Positions 25,276 to 35,217 of a stretch of DNA of 64,000 bases are shown here, piece by piece. Under the pieces are notes generated by a model. It searched no databases. It saw only the letters and a list, made by a program, of their open reading frames with translations, and was not told the origin of the DNA. The position numbers were made by a program, and so were the translations under genes. Position 1 is the stretch's first letter; the number at the start of each line of letters is the position of its first letter. The stretch comes from Microbacteriaceae bacterium 3FA27C10 (GTDB lineage Bacteria; Actinomycetota; Actinomycetes; Actinomycetales; Microbacteriaceae): NCBI GenBank assembly GCA_005502775.1, contig SCNI01000003.1, positions 62,001-126,000 of the forward strand, read 5' to 3'.

Positions 25276-28200
25276 GTGAACAGAGCTGTCCAACCACATC
25301 GCACACTGAGGTCGCGGTTCGTCGCGACCGCCGCAGCCCTGGCCATGGTGGCCACGGGCGTGCTGGCCACTGCAGGAACCGCCTCGGCCGCCCCGGCCTC
25401 GGGGCCCGCCGTCTCGGCTGCCGACGCTCTGGCCGCCGTCGTTCCCGCCGCTGCCGCCCCCGACTTCAAGGTGCTCGTCTTCTCGAAGACCGCGGGCTTC
25501 CGCCACGGCTCGATCCCCGCCGGGATCGCGGCCATCCAGCAGCTGGGCGTCGACAACGACTTCTCCGTCGACACCACCGAGGACGGCGCCTCCTTCACCG
25601 AGGAGAACCTCGCCCAGTACGACGTCGTGGTGTGGATGTCGACCACCGGTGACGTGCTGAGCGCCGAGCAGCAGACCGCGTTCGAGCACTACATCGAGAA
25701 CGGCGGCGGCTACGCCGGTGTGCACGCGGCATCCGACACCGAGTACGACTGGCCGTGGTACGGCGAGCTCGTCGGCGCCTACTTCAGCGGGCACCCGGCC
25801 GAGCAGAACGCCACGGTGAAGGTCGAGGACCACGCACATCCGTCCACGGCCGACCTCGGCGACACCTGGACGCGCTACGACGAGTGGTACAACTTCCGCA
25901 CCAACCCGCGGTCCGCGGTGCACGTGCTGGCCTCGCTCGACGAGAAGTCGTACACCGGCGGCACGATGGGCATCGACCACCCCACCGCCTGGTGCCAGAA
26001 CTACGACGGAGGGCGCTCCTGGTACACCGGTGGCGGGCACACGGATGCGTCGTACACCGACCCGGCGTTCCTCACGCACCTGCTCGGCGGCATCAAGACC
26101 GCCGCCGGCGCCGAGAACGCCGACTGCAGTGCCACCCAGAGCGACAGCTACGAACTGGTGCCGCTCGACACGAACACGGGCAACCCGATGGCGATGGACA
26201 TCGCGAACGACTCGACGGTGTTCTACGCCGAGCGCAACGGGCGCGTGCAGCGCGTCGACGCGAACTCGCTCCAGACCACCACCGCCCTCACCCTCCCGGT
26301 GACGCAGGCGAACGAGGACGGCCTGCTCGGGATCGTGCTCGACCCCGACTTCGACACGAACAAGTGGATCTACCTCTACTGGGCTCCCGCCAACGTCGGC
26401 AGCGACGGACCGCACAACCGCATCTCGCGGTACACCTACGACCCGGCGGCGAAGACCTTCGACCCCGCCAGCGAGAAGGTCGTGCTCAAGGTCACCACGC
26501 AGCGCAACACCTGCTGCCACGCGGGCGGCGACATGCTGTTCGACAACGACGGCAACCTGGTGCTGGCCGTCGGCGACAACACCAACCCCTTCGAGTCCGA
26601 CGGCTACTCGCCGATCGACGAGCGGGCCGGGCGCCAGGACTACGACGCCCAGCGCAGCGCCGGCAACACCAACGACCTGCGCGGCAAGGTGCTGCGCATC
26701 ACGCCGACCGACGCGGGCGGCTACACCATCCCCGACGGGAACCTCTTCCCCGAGGCCGGCGACACGACGGACAAGACGCGGCCCGAGATCTATGCGATGG
26801 GCTTCCGCAACCCGTTCCGCATCGGCCTCGACCCCTACACGAACAACCTGCTGGTGGCCGACTACGGTCCCGACGCCGGTTCTGCCAACGCCAACCGGGG
26901 CCCCGGCGGCACCGTGGAGTGGAACATCGTGAAGCAGCCCGGCAACTACGGCTGGCCGTTCTGCGTGGGCATCAAGTGCTACAAGGACTACAACTTCGGC
27001 ACGCAGGCTTCCGGTGCCGAGTTCAACCCGGCCGCGATCGTGAACAACAGCCCGAACAACACGGGCCTCGCGACGCTCCCGCCGGTGATCGTGCCGGAGT
27101 GGTGGACCGAGAACGGCACCACCGCCATCTATCAGGAGATCGGCAACAGCGGGGCGCCCATGGGCGGACCGGTGTACCAGTACGACGCGTCCAACCCGTC
27201 CGACACGAAGTGGCCGGAGTACTGGGACGGCAAGGCGATCTTCGCCGAGTGGAACTCGGGCCGGATGTTCTCCTTCCAGCTGAACGAGGACACGAACGAG
27301 TCCACGCCGCTGCACTCGAAGATCCAGGACATCAACCGCATCCTGCCCGACATCTTCGACCCGTCGAAGGGCTTCAACAAGTCGATGGACTTCGAGTTCG
27401 GCCCGGACGGTGCGCTCTACGTGATCGACTGGGGATCGGACTTCAGCGGCAACTCGACGAACTCCGGGCTGTACCGCGTGGACTACGTGAAGGCCAACCC
27501 TTCGCCGATCGCCCGGGCCAGTGCGGACGTGACGAACGGACCCGGTCCTTCCCTCGACGTGCAGTTCTCCTCGGAGGGCACACGACACCCGATCGCCAAG
27601 CCGTTCACCATCGAATGGGACTTCGGAGACGGATCGCCCACGACCACCGCGCCGAACCCCGCCCACACCTACGCGCAGAACGGCGACTACACCGCCAGCC
27701 TGACGGTGACGGACGAGGACGGAAAGACGGCCATCGCCAACGTGCGCATCGTGGTGGGCAACGCCACGCCGCAGGTCACGATCGACTTCCCCGAGAACGG
27801 CGGCTTCTTCACCTGGGGTGACGACGTCTCCTACAAGGTGACGGTCACCGACCCGGACGCGGACGGCCCGATCGACTGCGAGAACGTGAAGCTGATCCCG
27901 GCTCTCGGCCATGACTCCCACAACCACGACTTCGGAGAGATCCACGGCTGTGAGGGGAGCTTCCCGACCGCCCGCGACGCCGGACACGGCCTCGAGGCGA
28001 ACCTGTTCTGGGTGGTCAACGCCAACTACACCGACGACGGCGGAGCCGTGGGCGTGCCCCAGACCGGCTATGCCACCACGGTGCTGAACTCCTCCCACAT
28101 GGAGGCCGAGTACTTCGACCAGACCGGTCGCGTGAACGGCACCGGCGGGGCGGATGACGGCGTGAAGACCGAATCCACCGGCGACAGCGCCGGCGGCGGA

Positions 28201-31200
28201 CGCAACGTCAGCAACGTCGAGGTCGGCGACTGGTGGTCGTACACCCCGGTGAACCTGAAGGGAATGGACAGCGTCACGCTGCGCCTGGCCAAGGGCTTCG
28301 CGGGCAATGCGAACATCGCGGTGCGCTGGAACGACCCGGTGACCGGTCAGCTGCTCGGGAACATCCCGTTCACGCCGACGCTGAAGAACGGCAGCCCCGA
28401 CTGGCAGACCTACTCGGACTTCACCCTGAACTTCGACGGCGGCCTCCCGACCGAGACGGGCACGGTGTACTTCGTGCTCACCCAAGGCGGCGCCAACATC
28501 AACTACATGAACTGGGGTGGTGACGGCGTCGACTCCAACTCGCCGCCCACGGTCACGCTGAACGTCTCGCCGAAGGTGGGCACGGCGCCCCTCGTCGTCG
28601 ATGCCACGGTCGACGCGACCGACCCGGAGGGCACCGCGCTCAGCTACCGCTGGGACGCCGGGCTCGGCGGCGGATTCGTCGCCGGCTCCGCCACGGCGCA
28701 GTACGTCTACGAGCAGCCAGGCAACTACGAGGTGCGCGTGCGCGTCTACGACGAGCAGGGCTCGTACACCGAGAAGAGCCAGACGATCACGGTGAACACG
28801 GCGGGTGACAGCCTGTGCCTGACCGGGCGTTCCGACGGCTTCGACGGAACCACGCTCGACACGAGCCGCTGGAACCGCATCGTGCGACCCAACCAGGACG
28901 CACGCGTCGTCGACGGGCACCTCGTGATCCCGGCATCGAAGACCGACATCTACGGCGCCGGCGCGGGTACTGTTCCGAACATCACGCTGCAGGATCTGCC
29001 GGCCGGTGCCTGGCAGGCCACGGCGAAGGTGACGTTCGAGGCTCGCGCTCAGTACCAGCAGGCCGGTCTGATCGTGTACGGCGATGACGACAACTACGCC
29101 AAGTTCGTGATGCAGGGCCGCTCCAGCACGTCGAATGCTGCCCAGCGGATCTTCCAGTACGTGCGGGAAGAGGCGGGAGCCCCGAACGAGGTCGCGGCGT
29201 CGAACACCGCGAACCTGGGTGCGGACTTCCCCGACACCTTCTTCGTTCGGATGACGAGCAACGGAACGAGCCTGAACGCCTCCTACTCGGCTGACGGAGT
29301 CTCCTACACGGCGATGAGCGAGACGAAGTCGCTGAGCGGCATCGTCAACCCGCGCATCGGGCTGCTCGCCTTCGCGAACAGTGGATCTCCGCTCGATGTC
29401 ATCGACGCGAAGTTCGACTGGTTCCAGATCACGCCGGACGACACCGCCGTGGCCGACACCCCGAACGACGAGTTCGACGGCTCGGTGCTGGACGGATGCC
29501 GCTGGACCGTGGTGAACGAGCAGCCGGGCGGCTACCGGGTCGCCGGTGGGGCGCTGCGGATCGACACCACCCCGAACGACATCTACGGTGGCGACACCGG
29601 AGTGCCGAACTTCGTGGTGCAGTCCCAGCCCGAGGGCGACTGGACGGTCGAGACCAAGATCGACGGCTCGGCGTTCGACCGGCAGTATCAGCAGGGCGGT
29701 CTGATCCTCTACGGAGACGACAACAACTACGTCAAGCTGGACATCGTGTCGACCAACCAGGCCGGCTCTGCCGTGTCCCGCAACATCGAGCTCCGCAACG
29801 AGATCGGCGGTACGGTGCAGAACCCGCAGCCGAACGCCGCGGCGCCGGCCAGCGGGATCACCTGGCTGCGACTGGCGAAGAGCGGTGACGTCTACACGGG
29901 CTGGTACAGCAACGACGGTGTCGCCTGGACGCAGATCGCAGAGACCATGACGAACTCCGGCCTCGCCGGAGCCCGGATCGGCCTCTACGCGCTCGGCAAC
30001 TCGGCGCAGGGCCAGGTCTCGCACACGGCCGCGTTCGACTACTTCCGCGTGGTCGGTCCCGACGTGCCGGAGGAGCCGGTGACCGTCAGCGCCGCCGTGT
30101 CGCCCTCGGCGCCGAACGGCCTGAACGACTGGTACACCCAGAACGTGACGGTCACGGTCGCCACCCAGGGCGGTGGCACGAGCACCGTCTACCGGGAGTA
30201 CAACCTCGACGGCGGCGGCTGGCTCGAGTACACGCATCCGATCATCGTCACGACGGACGGCGAGCACACGGTGCAGTACCGTGCATCGGCGCCCGGCCAG
30301 ACCACCGACGTCAGCTCGCTGTCGTTCAAGGTCGACAAGACCGTGCCGGTGGCCACGGCCGCCCTGGCGGTGGCCGGTTCCGGTCGCACCGTGGCGATCA
30401 CCGCGACGGATGCGACGAGCACCGTGGGCAGCATCGAATACCGCATCGGAGACGGCGCGTGGGCGGCCTACACGGCCCCTGTGGCGGTCGACGGCGCGGC
30501 GCAGACGGTGTCCTACCGGGCACAGGACCGGGCCGGCAACACCAGTGTGGAAGGCACCCTCGAGGTTCCTGCCGTGCCGGTCGACCCGGAGGTGCCGACG
30601 CTCGGCATCGACGTGATGCTCACGCCGGTCTCGCCCGACGGTCTCGGCGGCTGGTACATCCACGCGGTCACGGTGACCGGCACGGGGACCACCACCGACC
30701 CGGAGGGCACGGCCACGGTGGAGGTCTCCACCGACGGAACCGCCTTCGCACCGCTCGGCGCCTCGCTCGTGGTCTCCACGGAGGGTGAGACGACCCTGTG
30801 GCTGCGCAGCACCGACGGGGCCGGGCACTACTCGCCGACCGTTCAGCGTCTCGTGAAGCTCGACACGGTGGTCCCCACCGCGGCGGGCAGCGCGAGCGAG
30901 CGCATCGTGACCCTCTCGGGTCAGGATGCGACGAGCGGGCTCGACCGGGTCGAATACCGCCTGAGCGGCGACGCCGAGAACACCTGGCGCAGCTACGCGG
31001 AGGCGTTCACCGTGGCGGGTTCCGCCGCCGAGACCGTCACCTACCGGGCGGTCGACCTCGCCGGCAACGTCGGGGCGAGCGGCACGGTGGAGATCGCGGC
31101 CACCGAGCCGCCCGCTGCGGTGCCGACCATCGTGGTCGACGACACCAGCGTGCAGCAGGGCGGCCTCGTCACCGTCACCGGAACCGGCTTCGCGCCGGGA

Positions 31201-31599
31201 GCGGAGCTCACGATCTGGCTCGAGTCCGAGCCGCTCCTGGTGGGCGCCGTGACGGCCGATGCGCAGGGCGGCTTCACGCTCACCTTCGCAGTGCCGGCCG
31301 GGTTCCCGGTGGGCGAGCACCACGTGGTGGTGCGCGCGGGCGACACGGTGCTGGCCCAGAGCCAGACGGTGACGGTCTCGGCCGCCGCCGTCGACCCGGG
31401 GCCGGGCAACCCGGCCGGACCCGGCGTGCCGGCCGGCCCCGGCCGCCCGGTGGTGCCTGCGGGCTCGGGGGGCAGCGGTCTCGCCGCCACCGGCGCTGAC
31501 GGCTGGCAGAACCTGGTTCCGCTCGCGATCATCCTGCTGTTCGGCGGAGCCGGAGCGATGCTCCTCCTCCGTCGCCGCGGGAGCGCCACAGGAGAGTAA
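25276..31599 (+). CDS. Giant wall-anchored ThuA / sugar dehydrogenase / CBM6 protein
   Basis: 2107 residues from the GTG at 25276, which has AGGAG 10 bases upstream; ATG at 25258 is in frame but lacks a ribosome site. Order: signal peptide (1-38), ThuA domain (62-275; KVLVFSKTAGFRHGS, GGGYAGVHAASDTEYDW), glucose/sorbosone-dehydrogenase-like propeller (292-740; EDGLLGIVLDPDF, CCHAGGDMLFD), PKD (742-830), CBM6 (941-1085; MEAEYFDQTG, WWSYTPVNL), PKD (1090-1175), two concanavalin-like DUF1349-type domains (1186-1390, 1397-1595), Ig/OmpL47-type repeats (1600-1950), an Ig-like domain (1951-2036), LAATG (2069-2073), a membrane helix and an Arg-rich tail. It should oxidise or process glycans at the cell surface and feed the adjacent uptake system. 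Confidence 0.88.
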   Translation: MNRAVQPHRTLRSRFVATAAALAMVATGVLATAGTASAAPASGPAVSAADALAAVVPAAAAPDFKVLVFSKTAGFRHGSIPAGIAAIQQLGVDNDFSVDTTEDGASFTEENLAQYDVVVWMSTTGDVLSAEQQTAFEHYIENGGGYAGVHAASDTEYDWPWYGELVGAYFSGHPAEQNATVKVEDHAHPSTADLGDTWTRYDEWYNFRTNPRSAVHVLASLDEKSYTGGTMGIDHPTAWCQNYDGGRSWYTGGGHTDASYTDPAFLTHLLGGIKTAAGAENADCSATQSDSYELVPLDTNTGNPMAMDIANDSTVFYAERNGRVQRVDANSLQTTTALTLPVTQANEDGLLGIVLDPDFDTNKWIYLYWAPANVGSDGPHNRISRYTYDPAAKTFDPASEKVVLKVTTQRNTCCHAGGDMLFDNDGNLVLAVGDNTNPFESDGYSPIDERAGRQDYDAQRSAGNTNDLRGKVLRITPTDAGGYTIPDGNLFPEAGDTTDKTRPEIYAMGFRNPFRIGLDPYTNNLLVADYGPDAGSANANRGPGGTVEWNIVKQPGNYGWPFCVGIKCYKDYNFGTQASGAEFNPAAIVNNSPNNTGLATLPPVIVPEWWTENGTTAIYQEIGNSGAPMGGPVYQYDASNPSDTKWPEYWDGKAIFAEWNSGRMFSFQLNEDTNESTPLHSKIQDINRILPDIFDPSKGFNKSMDFEFGPDGALYVIDWGSDFSGNSTNSGLYRVDYVKANPSPIARASADVTNGPGPSLDVQFSSEGTRHPIAKPFTIEWDFGDGSPTTTAPNPAHTYAQNGDYTASLTVTDEDGKTAIANVRIVVGNATPQVTIDFPENGGFFTWGDDVSYKVTVTDPDADGPIDCENVKLIPALGHDSHNHDFGEIHGCEGSFPTARDAGHGLEANLFWVVNANYTDDGGAVGVPQTGYATTVLNSSHMEAEYFDQTGRVNGTGGADDGVKTESTGDSAGGGRNVSNVEVGDWWSYTPVNLKGMDSVTLRLAKGFAGNANIAVRWNDPVTGQLLGNIPFTPTLKNGSPDWQTYSDFTLNFDGGLPTETGTVYFVLTQGGANINYMNWGGDGVDSNSPPTVTLNVSPKVGTAPLVVDATVDATDPEGTALSYRWDAGLGGGFVAGSATAQYVYEQPGNYEVRVRVYDEQGSYTEKSQTITVNTAGDSLCLTGRSDGFDGTTLDTSRWNRIVRPNQDARVVDGHLVIPASKTDIYGAGAGTVPNITLQDLPAGAWQATAKVTFEARAQYQQAGLIVYGDDDNYAKFVMQGRSSTSNAAQRIFQYVREEAGAPNEVAASNTANLGADFPDTFFVRMTSNGTSLNASYSADGVSYTAMSETKSLSGIVNPRIGLLAFANSGSPLDVIDAKFDWFQITPDDTAVADTPNDEFDGSVLDGCRWTVVNEQPGGYRVAGGALRIDTTPNDIYGGDTGVPNFVVQSQPEGDWTVETKIDGSAFDRQYQQGGLILYGDDNNYVKLDIVSTNQAGSAVSRNIELRNEIGGTVQNPQPNAAAPASGITWLRLAKSGDVYTGWYSNDGVAWTQIAETMTNSGLAGARIGLYALGNSAQGQVSHTAAFDYFRVVGPDVPEEPVTVSAAVSPSAPNGLNDWYTQNVTVTVATQGGGTSTVYREYNLDGGGWLEYTHPIIVTTDGEHTVQYRASAPGQTTDVSSLSFKVDKTVPVATAALAVAGSGRTVAITATDATSTVGSIEYRIGDGAWAAYTAPVAVDGAAQTVSYRAQDRAGNTSVEGTLEVPAVPVDPEVPTLGIDVMLTPVSPDGLGGWYIHAVTVTGTGTTTDPEGTATVEVSTDGTAFAPLGASLVVSTEGETTLWLRSTDGAGHYSPTVQRLVKLDTVVPTAAGSASERIVTLSGQDATSGLDRVEYRLSGDAENTWRSYAEAFTVAGSAAETVTYRAVDLAGNVGASGTVEIAATEPPAAVPTIVVDDTSVQQGGLVTVTGTGFAPGAELTIWLESEPLLVGAVTADAQGGFTLTFAVPAGFPVGEHHVVVRAGDTVLAQSQTVTVSAAAVDPGPGNPAGPGVPAGPGRPVVPAGSGGSGLAATGADGWQNLVPLAIILLFGGAGAMLLLRRRGSATGE

Positions 31600-31617
31600 C
31601 CGAACGATCCGCACACC

Positions 31618-31654
31618 GTGAACTCCCGGGGCCCGCAGGGCCCCGGGAGTTCAC
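31618..31654 (+). terminator. Terminator after the giant ThuA protein gene
   Basis: Perfect 17-bp stem (31618-31634 with 31638-31654) and a 3-base loop GCA. It lies before the small anchored-protein gene. Confidence 0.8.
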
Positions 31655-31672
31655 CGCACGAAAGGCCAGACC

Positions 31673-32278
31673 ATGCACTCCTCGACCGCCACCACTCTCC
31701 GCCGCCTGAGTGGCGTCTTCGCCGCCGTTCTCGCGGCGATCCTGATCGCCCTCGGAGTCTTCGGCGGGGCGACGGCCGCCTCCGCCCACGGAGGGCCCTT
31801 CCAGCTGAGCGTGGTGCCCGACGGGGCCGGCGGGGTGACCGTGACCGCCGTGTACGCCGAGGACGGGCATCCGGTTTCCGAGATCATCGATCCCGTGGCC
31901 ACGGCCGTGGCGCCCGACGGCAGTACGGTCGGCCCCGTCGCCCTGATCTCCTCCTCGGAGGGGGAGGGCATCTGGGTGAGCAGCGCGCCCTTCCTGCCGG
32001 TGGGCCAGTGGGCGGTGACGGTGTCGACCACCGTTCCGGAGGCCGTGTCGACCACGGTCGACGTGACGGTCGCCGAGCTCGCACCTCCCGTTCAGCCGGG
32101 TGAGACCATAGCACCCGTCGCCGAACGTGAGGCCGCCGCGGTCGCGCCCACGGCATCCGGCGGTGTCTCGCCGCTGACGGTGGCGTTGTGGATCGCGGCC
32201 GGCGTGGTGGCGCTGGTCGTGATGGCCGCGGTGGTCTGGCGCCTCCGTGGTCGTGGCGCCCGGCAGGAGCGGCGCTAG
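31673..32278 (+). CDS. Small secreted, membrane-anchored protein (CopC/YtkA-like)
   Basis: 201 residues; ATG at 31673 with GAAAGG 8 bases upstream. Signal peptide to ASAHG (about residue 38), exposing HGGPFQLSVVPDG. One Ig-like beta domain follows (VTVTAVYAEDGHPVSEIIDP, SSEGEGIWVSSAPFLPVGQWAVTV), then a linker, a C-terminal membrane helix (about 168-188) and an Arg-rich tail. The N-terminal His after cleavage and the beta pattern resemble CopC or YtkA-like copper-related domains, but the similarity is weak. It is separated from the giant protein gene by a strong terminator, so it may be transcribed on its own. Confidence 0.6.
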   Translation: MHSSTATTLRRLSGVFAAVLAAILIALGVFGGATAASAHGGPFQLSVVPDGAGGVTVTAVYAEDGHPVSEIIDPVATAVAPDGSTVGPVALISSSEGEGIWVSSAPFLPVGQWAVTVSTTVPEAVSTTVDVTVAELAPPVQPGETIAPVAEREAAAVAPTASGGVSPLTVALWIAAGVVALVVMAAVVWRLRGRGARQERR

Positions 32279-32308
32279 CCGACGCGGGCGGTGGGCACTC
32301 GCCCGTCG

Positions 32309-32788
32309 TCAGTCGTTGCGGCGCAGGGTGTTCTCGGGGTCGAGCTTGTCGAGCAGCTTCGACATGGCGGCGCCGAGCTGGGCGAACTCCTCGTCGCTCA
32401 GCAGGTCGACGACGTTCTCGCGCACCGTGCCGACGTGGCCCGGCGCGGTGGCGACGACCTTCTCCCAGCCCGCTGGGGTGAGGTGGGCGTTGGTGGCCCG
32501 GCGGTCTTCGGGGCACGGAGTGCGCTCCACGTAGCCGCGCTTCTCGAGGCGGCTCACGACGTGCGAGAGCCGGGGGAGGGTGGAGTTCGTGATGGTGGCG
32601 AGGGCCGTCATGCGCAAGGTGCGCTCGGGGGCCTCGGAGAGCATCGCCAGAACGTAGTACTCGAAGTGCGTGAGCTGCGCGTCGCGCTGCAGCTGGGAGT
32701 CGAGCACGCCCGGCAGGCGTTCGACCACGCCGACCAAGGCGATCCACGAGCGCAGCTGCTCGGGGTTCAGCCAGCGCGTCTCATCCAT
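32309..32788 (-). CDS. MarR-family transcriptional regulator
   Basis: 159 residues from the ATG at 32788; two further in-frame starts lie upstream (32791 and 32818). The winged helix has TLRMTALATITNSTLPRLSHVVSRLEKRGYVERTPCPEDRRATNAHLTPAGWE, with the DxR wing typical of MarR. There is no ribosome site, but TATGAT lies six bases before this ATG, supporting a leaderless mRNA and this start. A palindrome at 32805-32820 overlaps the promoter and fits autoregulation. No target gene is divergent; its neighbour is glutamine synthetase on the same strand. Confidence 0.88.
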   Translation of the reverse strand: MDETRWLNPEQLRSWIALVGVVERLPGVLDSQLQRDAQLTHFEYYVLAMLSEAPERTLRMTALATITNSTLPRLSHVVSRLEKRGYVERTPCPEDRRATNAHLTPAGWEKVVATAPGHVGTVRENVVDLLSDEEFAQLGAAMSKLLDKLDPENTLRRND

Positions 32789-32794
32789 CATCCG

Positions 32795-32800
32795 ATCATA
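32795..32800 (-). promoter_or_regulatory. -10 box for leaderless marR mRNA
   Basis: TATGAT on the minus strand, six bases before the ATG at 32788. Confidence 0.5.
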
Positions 32801-32804
32801 GGTC

Positions 32805-32820
32805 ACTTGTACCGACAACT
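32805..32820. promoter_or_regulatory. Candidate MarR operator
   Basis: ACTTGT-ACCG-ACAACT: near-perfect inverted repeat with a TTGT-N4-ACAA core, five bases upstream of the marR -10 box. Confidence 0.5.
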
Positions 32821-32849
32821 AATGCGGCGCGCGCCGCCCCGCCCGTACG

Positions 32850-32912
32850 CCGCAGACTCGTCACTTCTGGCGCGAAAACCCTCGCGGGTGGAGCCAGAAG
32901 TGACGAGTCTGC
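32850..32912. repeat. Long perfect inverted repeat between marR and glutamine synthetase
   Basis: Two exactly complementary 21-bp arms (32850-32870 and 32892-32912) around a 21-base spacer that itself begins GCGA and contains TCGC. It lies 21 bp after the glutamine synthetase stop. It could be a terminator, but arms this long with a same-sized spacer look like a mobile REP-type palindromic element. Confidence 0.75.
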
Positions 32913-32933
32913 GGTTCAGGACGGGGATGTGGG

Positions 32934-35108
32934 CTACAGAACGAAGAGCAGCTCCTGGTAGGTGGGCAGGGGCCACAGGTCGTCGGCGATGATCTCCTCG
33001 AGCGAGTCCGCGGCGGCGCGCACCGCGTTCATCGCCGGCAGCAGCGACTTCTGCGCGTGCTCGGCCTCGGCGAGGGCCGAGTGACCCACCTCCTCCGCGA
33101 GCGCCGACTTCAGCGCGGCGAGGGCCGAACGCAGCTCGGCGATCGGCGCCGAGACCTCGGTGAGCGGAGCGATGTCGGCCTCGACGCCGGCGCCCTTGAG
33201 CGCGCCGATGTTGAGGGCGATCTCGGTCTGGTGCCGCACCGCCGCGGGGAGCACGATGGTGGTTCCCATCTCGAGGGTGGTGCGCGCCTCCACACCGATG
33301 GTCAGGGCGTACTGCTCGAGCCCGATCTCGTAGCGGGAGTGCATCTCGCGGTGGTTGAAGACGTGGTACTTCTCGAACAGCTCGAGCGCCTCGGGGGTGA
33401 TGAGCTCGGGCAGGGCGTCGAGCGTGGTCTTGAGGTTCGCGAGGCCGCGCTTCTCCGCTTCGACGGGCCAGGCATCCGCGTAGCCGTCGCCGTTGAACAC
33501 GACGGCGCCGTGCTCGGTGATGATCTCGGTGAGCAGCGCCTGCACGGCCTCGTCGAAGTCGGTGCCGGCGGCCACGTCGGCCTCGAGTTTGGTGGCGATG
33601 TAGTCGAGCGAGTCGGCCATGATCGTGTTGATCGTCACCATCGGGCCGCTCACGGTCTGCATCGATCCCGGCGCGCGGAACTCGAAGCGGTTGCCGGTGA
33701 AGGCGAAGGGGCTGGTGCGGTTGCGGTCGCCCGGGTCGGTGGGGAGCACCGGCAGCGTGTCGACGCCGATCACCATCGAGCCCTTGCCCTTCGACGAGGT
33801 CGCCGGGCCCTTCGCGATCTGCTCGAAGACATCCGCCAGCTGATCGCCGAGGAAGATCGAGATGATGGCGGGCGGAGCCTCGTTGGCGCCGAGACGATGG
33901 TCGTTCGTGGCGCTCGCGACCGAGGCGCGCAGCAGCCCGGCGTACTTGTGCACGGCCCGGATGACGGCGGCGCAGAACACGAGGAACTGCGCGTTGTCGT
34001 GCGGGGTGTCGCCGGGCACGAGCAGCGAGCCGAGCTGCGAGTTGCCGAGCGAGAAGTTCACGTGCTTGCCCGAGCCGTTGACGCCCTGGAAGGGCTTCTC
34101 GTGGAAGAGGCACTCCATGCCGTGCTTCTTCGCGATCGACTTGAAGGTCGTCATGAGCAGCTGCTGGTGGTCGGCGGCGATGTTTCCGCGCTCGAACATC
34201 GGCGCGATCTCGAACTGGCCGGGAGCGACCTCGTTGTGGCGGGTCTTGGCGGGGATGCCGAGCTTGAACAGCTCGCGCTCGGTGTCCATCATGAAGCCGA
34301 GCACGCGCTCCGGGATGGCGCCGAAGTAGTGGTCGTCGAACTCCTGCCCCTTGGGCGGCTTGGTGCCGAAGAGGGTGCGGCCGGCGTTCATCAGGTCGGG
34401 CCGGGCGAGGAAGAAGTGGCGGTCGACCAGGAAGTACTCCTGCTCCGGGCCGCAGAACGACACCACGGCGCCGGGGGTGTGCCCGAACAGCTTCAGGATG
34501 CGCACGGCGTGCTCGCCCATCGCCTGCTGCGAGCGCAGCAGCGGCGTCTTGTGGTCGAGCGCCTCGCCGGTCATCGACACGAAGACGGTGGGGATGCAGA
34601 GGGTGTTGCCGTTGGGGTTCTCGAGCACGTAGGCGGGGCTCGTGACGTCCCAGCCGGTGTAGCCGCGGGCCTCGAAGGTGTTGCGGAGGCCGCCGTTGGG
34701 GAAGGAAGAGGCGTCGGGCTCGCCCTGCACGAGGGTCTTGCCGGCGAACTCGGCGAGGGCGGTGCCGTCTCCGGTGGGCTCGAAGAAGCTGTCGTGCTTC
34801 TCGGCGGTGAGACCGGTCAGCGGGTAGAACACGTGCGCGTAGTGTGTGGCGCCCTTCTCGAGAGCCCAGTCCTTCATGGCGCTGGCCACCGCATCCGCCA
34901 CCAGGGGATCGAGCTTGGCGCCGTGCTCGATGGTCGCCATGACCGACTTGTAGACCGATTTCGGCAGTCGCTTCTGCATCACGGTCTGGCTGAAGACGTT
35001 CTCGCCGAAGATCTCTCCCGGCTCCTCCGACTCGGTGAACACCGCAGCGGGAGGAACGTAGGCCTCCACATCGCGGATGGCTTGCATGCGGACGCTGTTT
35101 CCACTCAT
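32934..35108 (-). CDS. glnN: Type III glutamine synthetase
   Basis: 724 residues, the size of GSIII rather than the 450-residue GSI. It makes glutamine from glutamate, ammonia and ATP. Family motifs include [14 protein letters not shown] (metal Glu), [47 protein letters not shown] and [17 protein letters not shown] (with the Arg typical of the substrate site). An AAGGAGAT ribosome site lies before the ATG. It is probably a second, nitrogen-stress-related synthetase besides GSI, which is not in this window. No regulator binding site was recognised in the 109-bp gap upstream. Confidence 0.94.
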   Translation of the reverse strand: MSGNSVRMQAIRDVEAYVPPAAVFTESEEPGEIFGENVFSQTVMQKRLPKSVYKSVMATIEHGAKLDPLVADAVASAMKDWALEKGATHYAHVFYPLTGLTAEKHDSFFEPTGDGTALAEFAGKTLVQGEPDASSFPNGGLRNTFEARGYTGWDVTSPAYVLENPNGNTLCIPTVFVSMTGEALDHKTPLLRSQQAMGEHAVRILKLFGHTPGAVVSFCGPEQEYFLVDRHFFLARPDLMNAGRTLFGTKPPKGQEFDDHYFGAIPERVLGFMMDTERELFKLGIPAKTRHNEVAPGQFEIAPMFERGNIAADHQQLLMTTFKSIAKKHGMECLFHEKPFQGVNGSGKHVNFSLGNSQLGSLLVPGDTPHDNAQFLVFCAAVIRAVHKYAGLLRASVASATNDHRLGANEAPPAIISIFLGDQLADVFEQIAKGPATSSKGKGSMVIGVDTLPVLPTDPGDRNRTSPFAFTGNRFEFRAPGSMQTVSGPMVTINTIMADSLDYIATKLEADVAAGTDFDEAVQALLTEIITEHGAVVFNGDGYADAWPVEAEKRGLANLKTTLDALPELITPEALELFEKYHVFNHREMHSRYEIGLEQYALTIGVEARTTLEMGTTIVLPAAVRHQTEIALNIGALKGAGVEADIAPLTEVSAPIAELRSALAALKSALAEEVGHSALAEAEHAQKSLLPAMNAVRAAADSLEEIIADDLWPLPTYQELLFVL

Positions 35109-35217
35109 GGGTCATCTCCTTCGACGCGGCCTCAATTGGGTACCGCGGGGGAACGCGGGCGCCGCTGGCCTCACCCTAGGGATGCGGTGTCTCGGCGGTG
35201 TTTCGGGCGTGTGACGG

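Noticed and set aside
25213-31614. 2133-codon open frame on the minus strand
   Set aside because: Antisense shadow of the ThuA/sugar-dehydrogenase gene: no domains, Val/Arg/His-rich composition typical of the complement of high-GC coding DNA.
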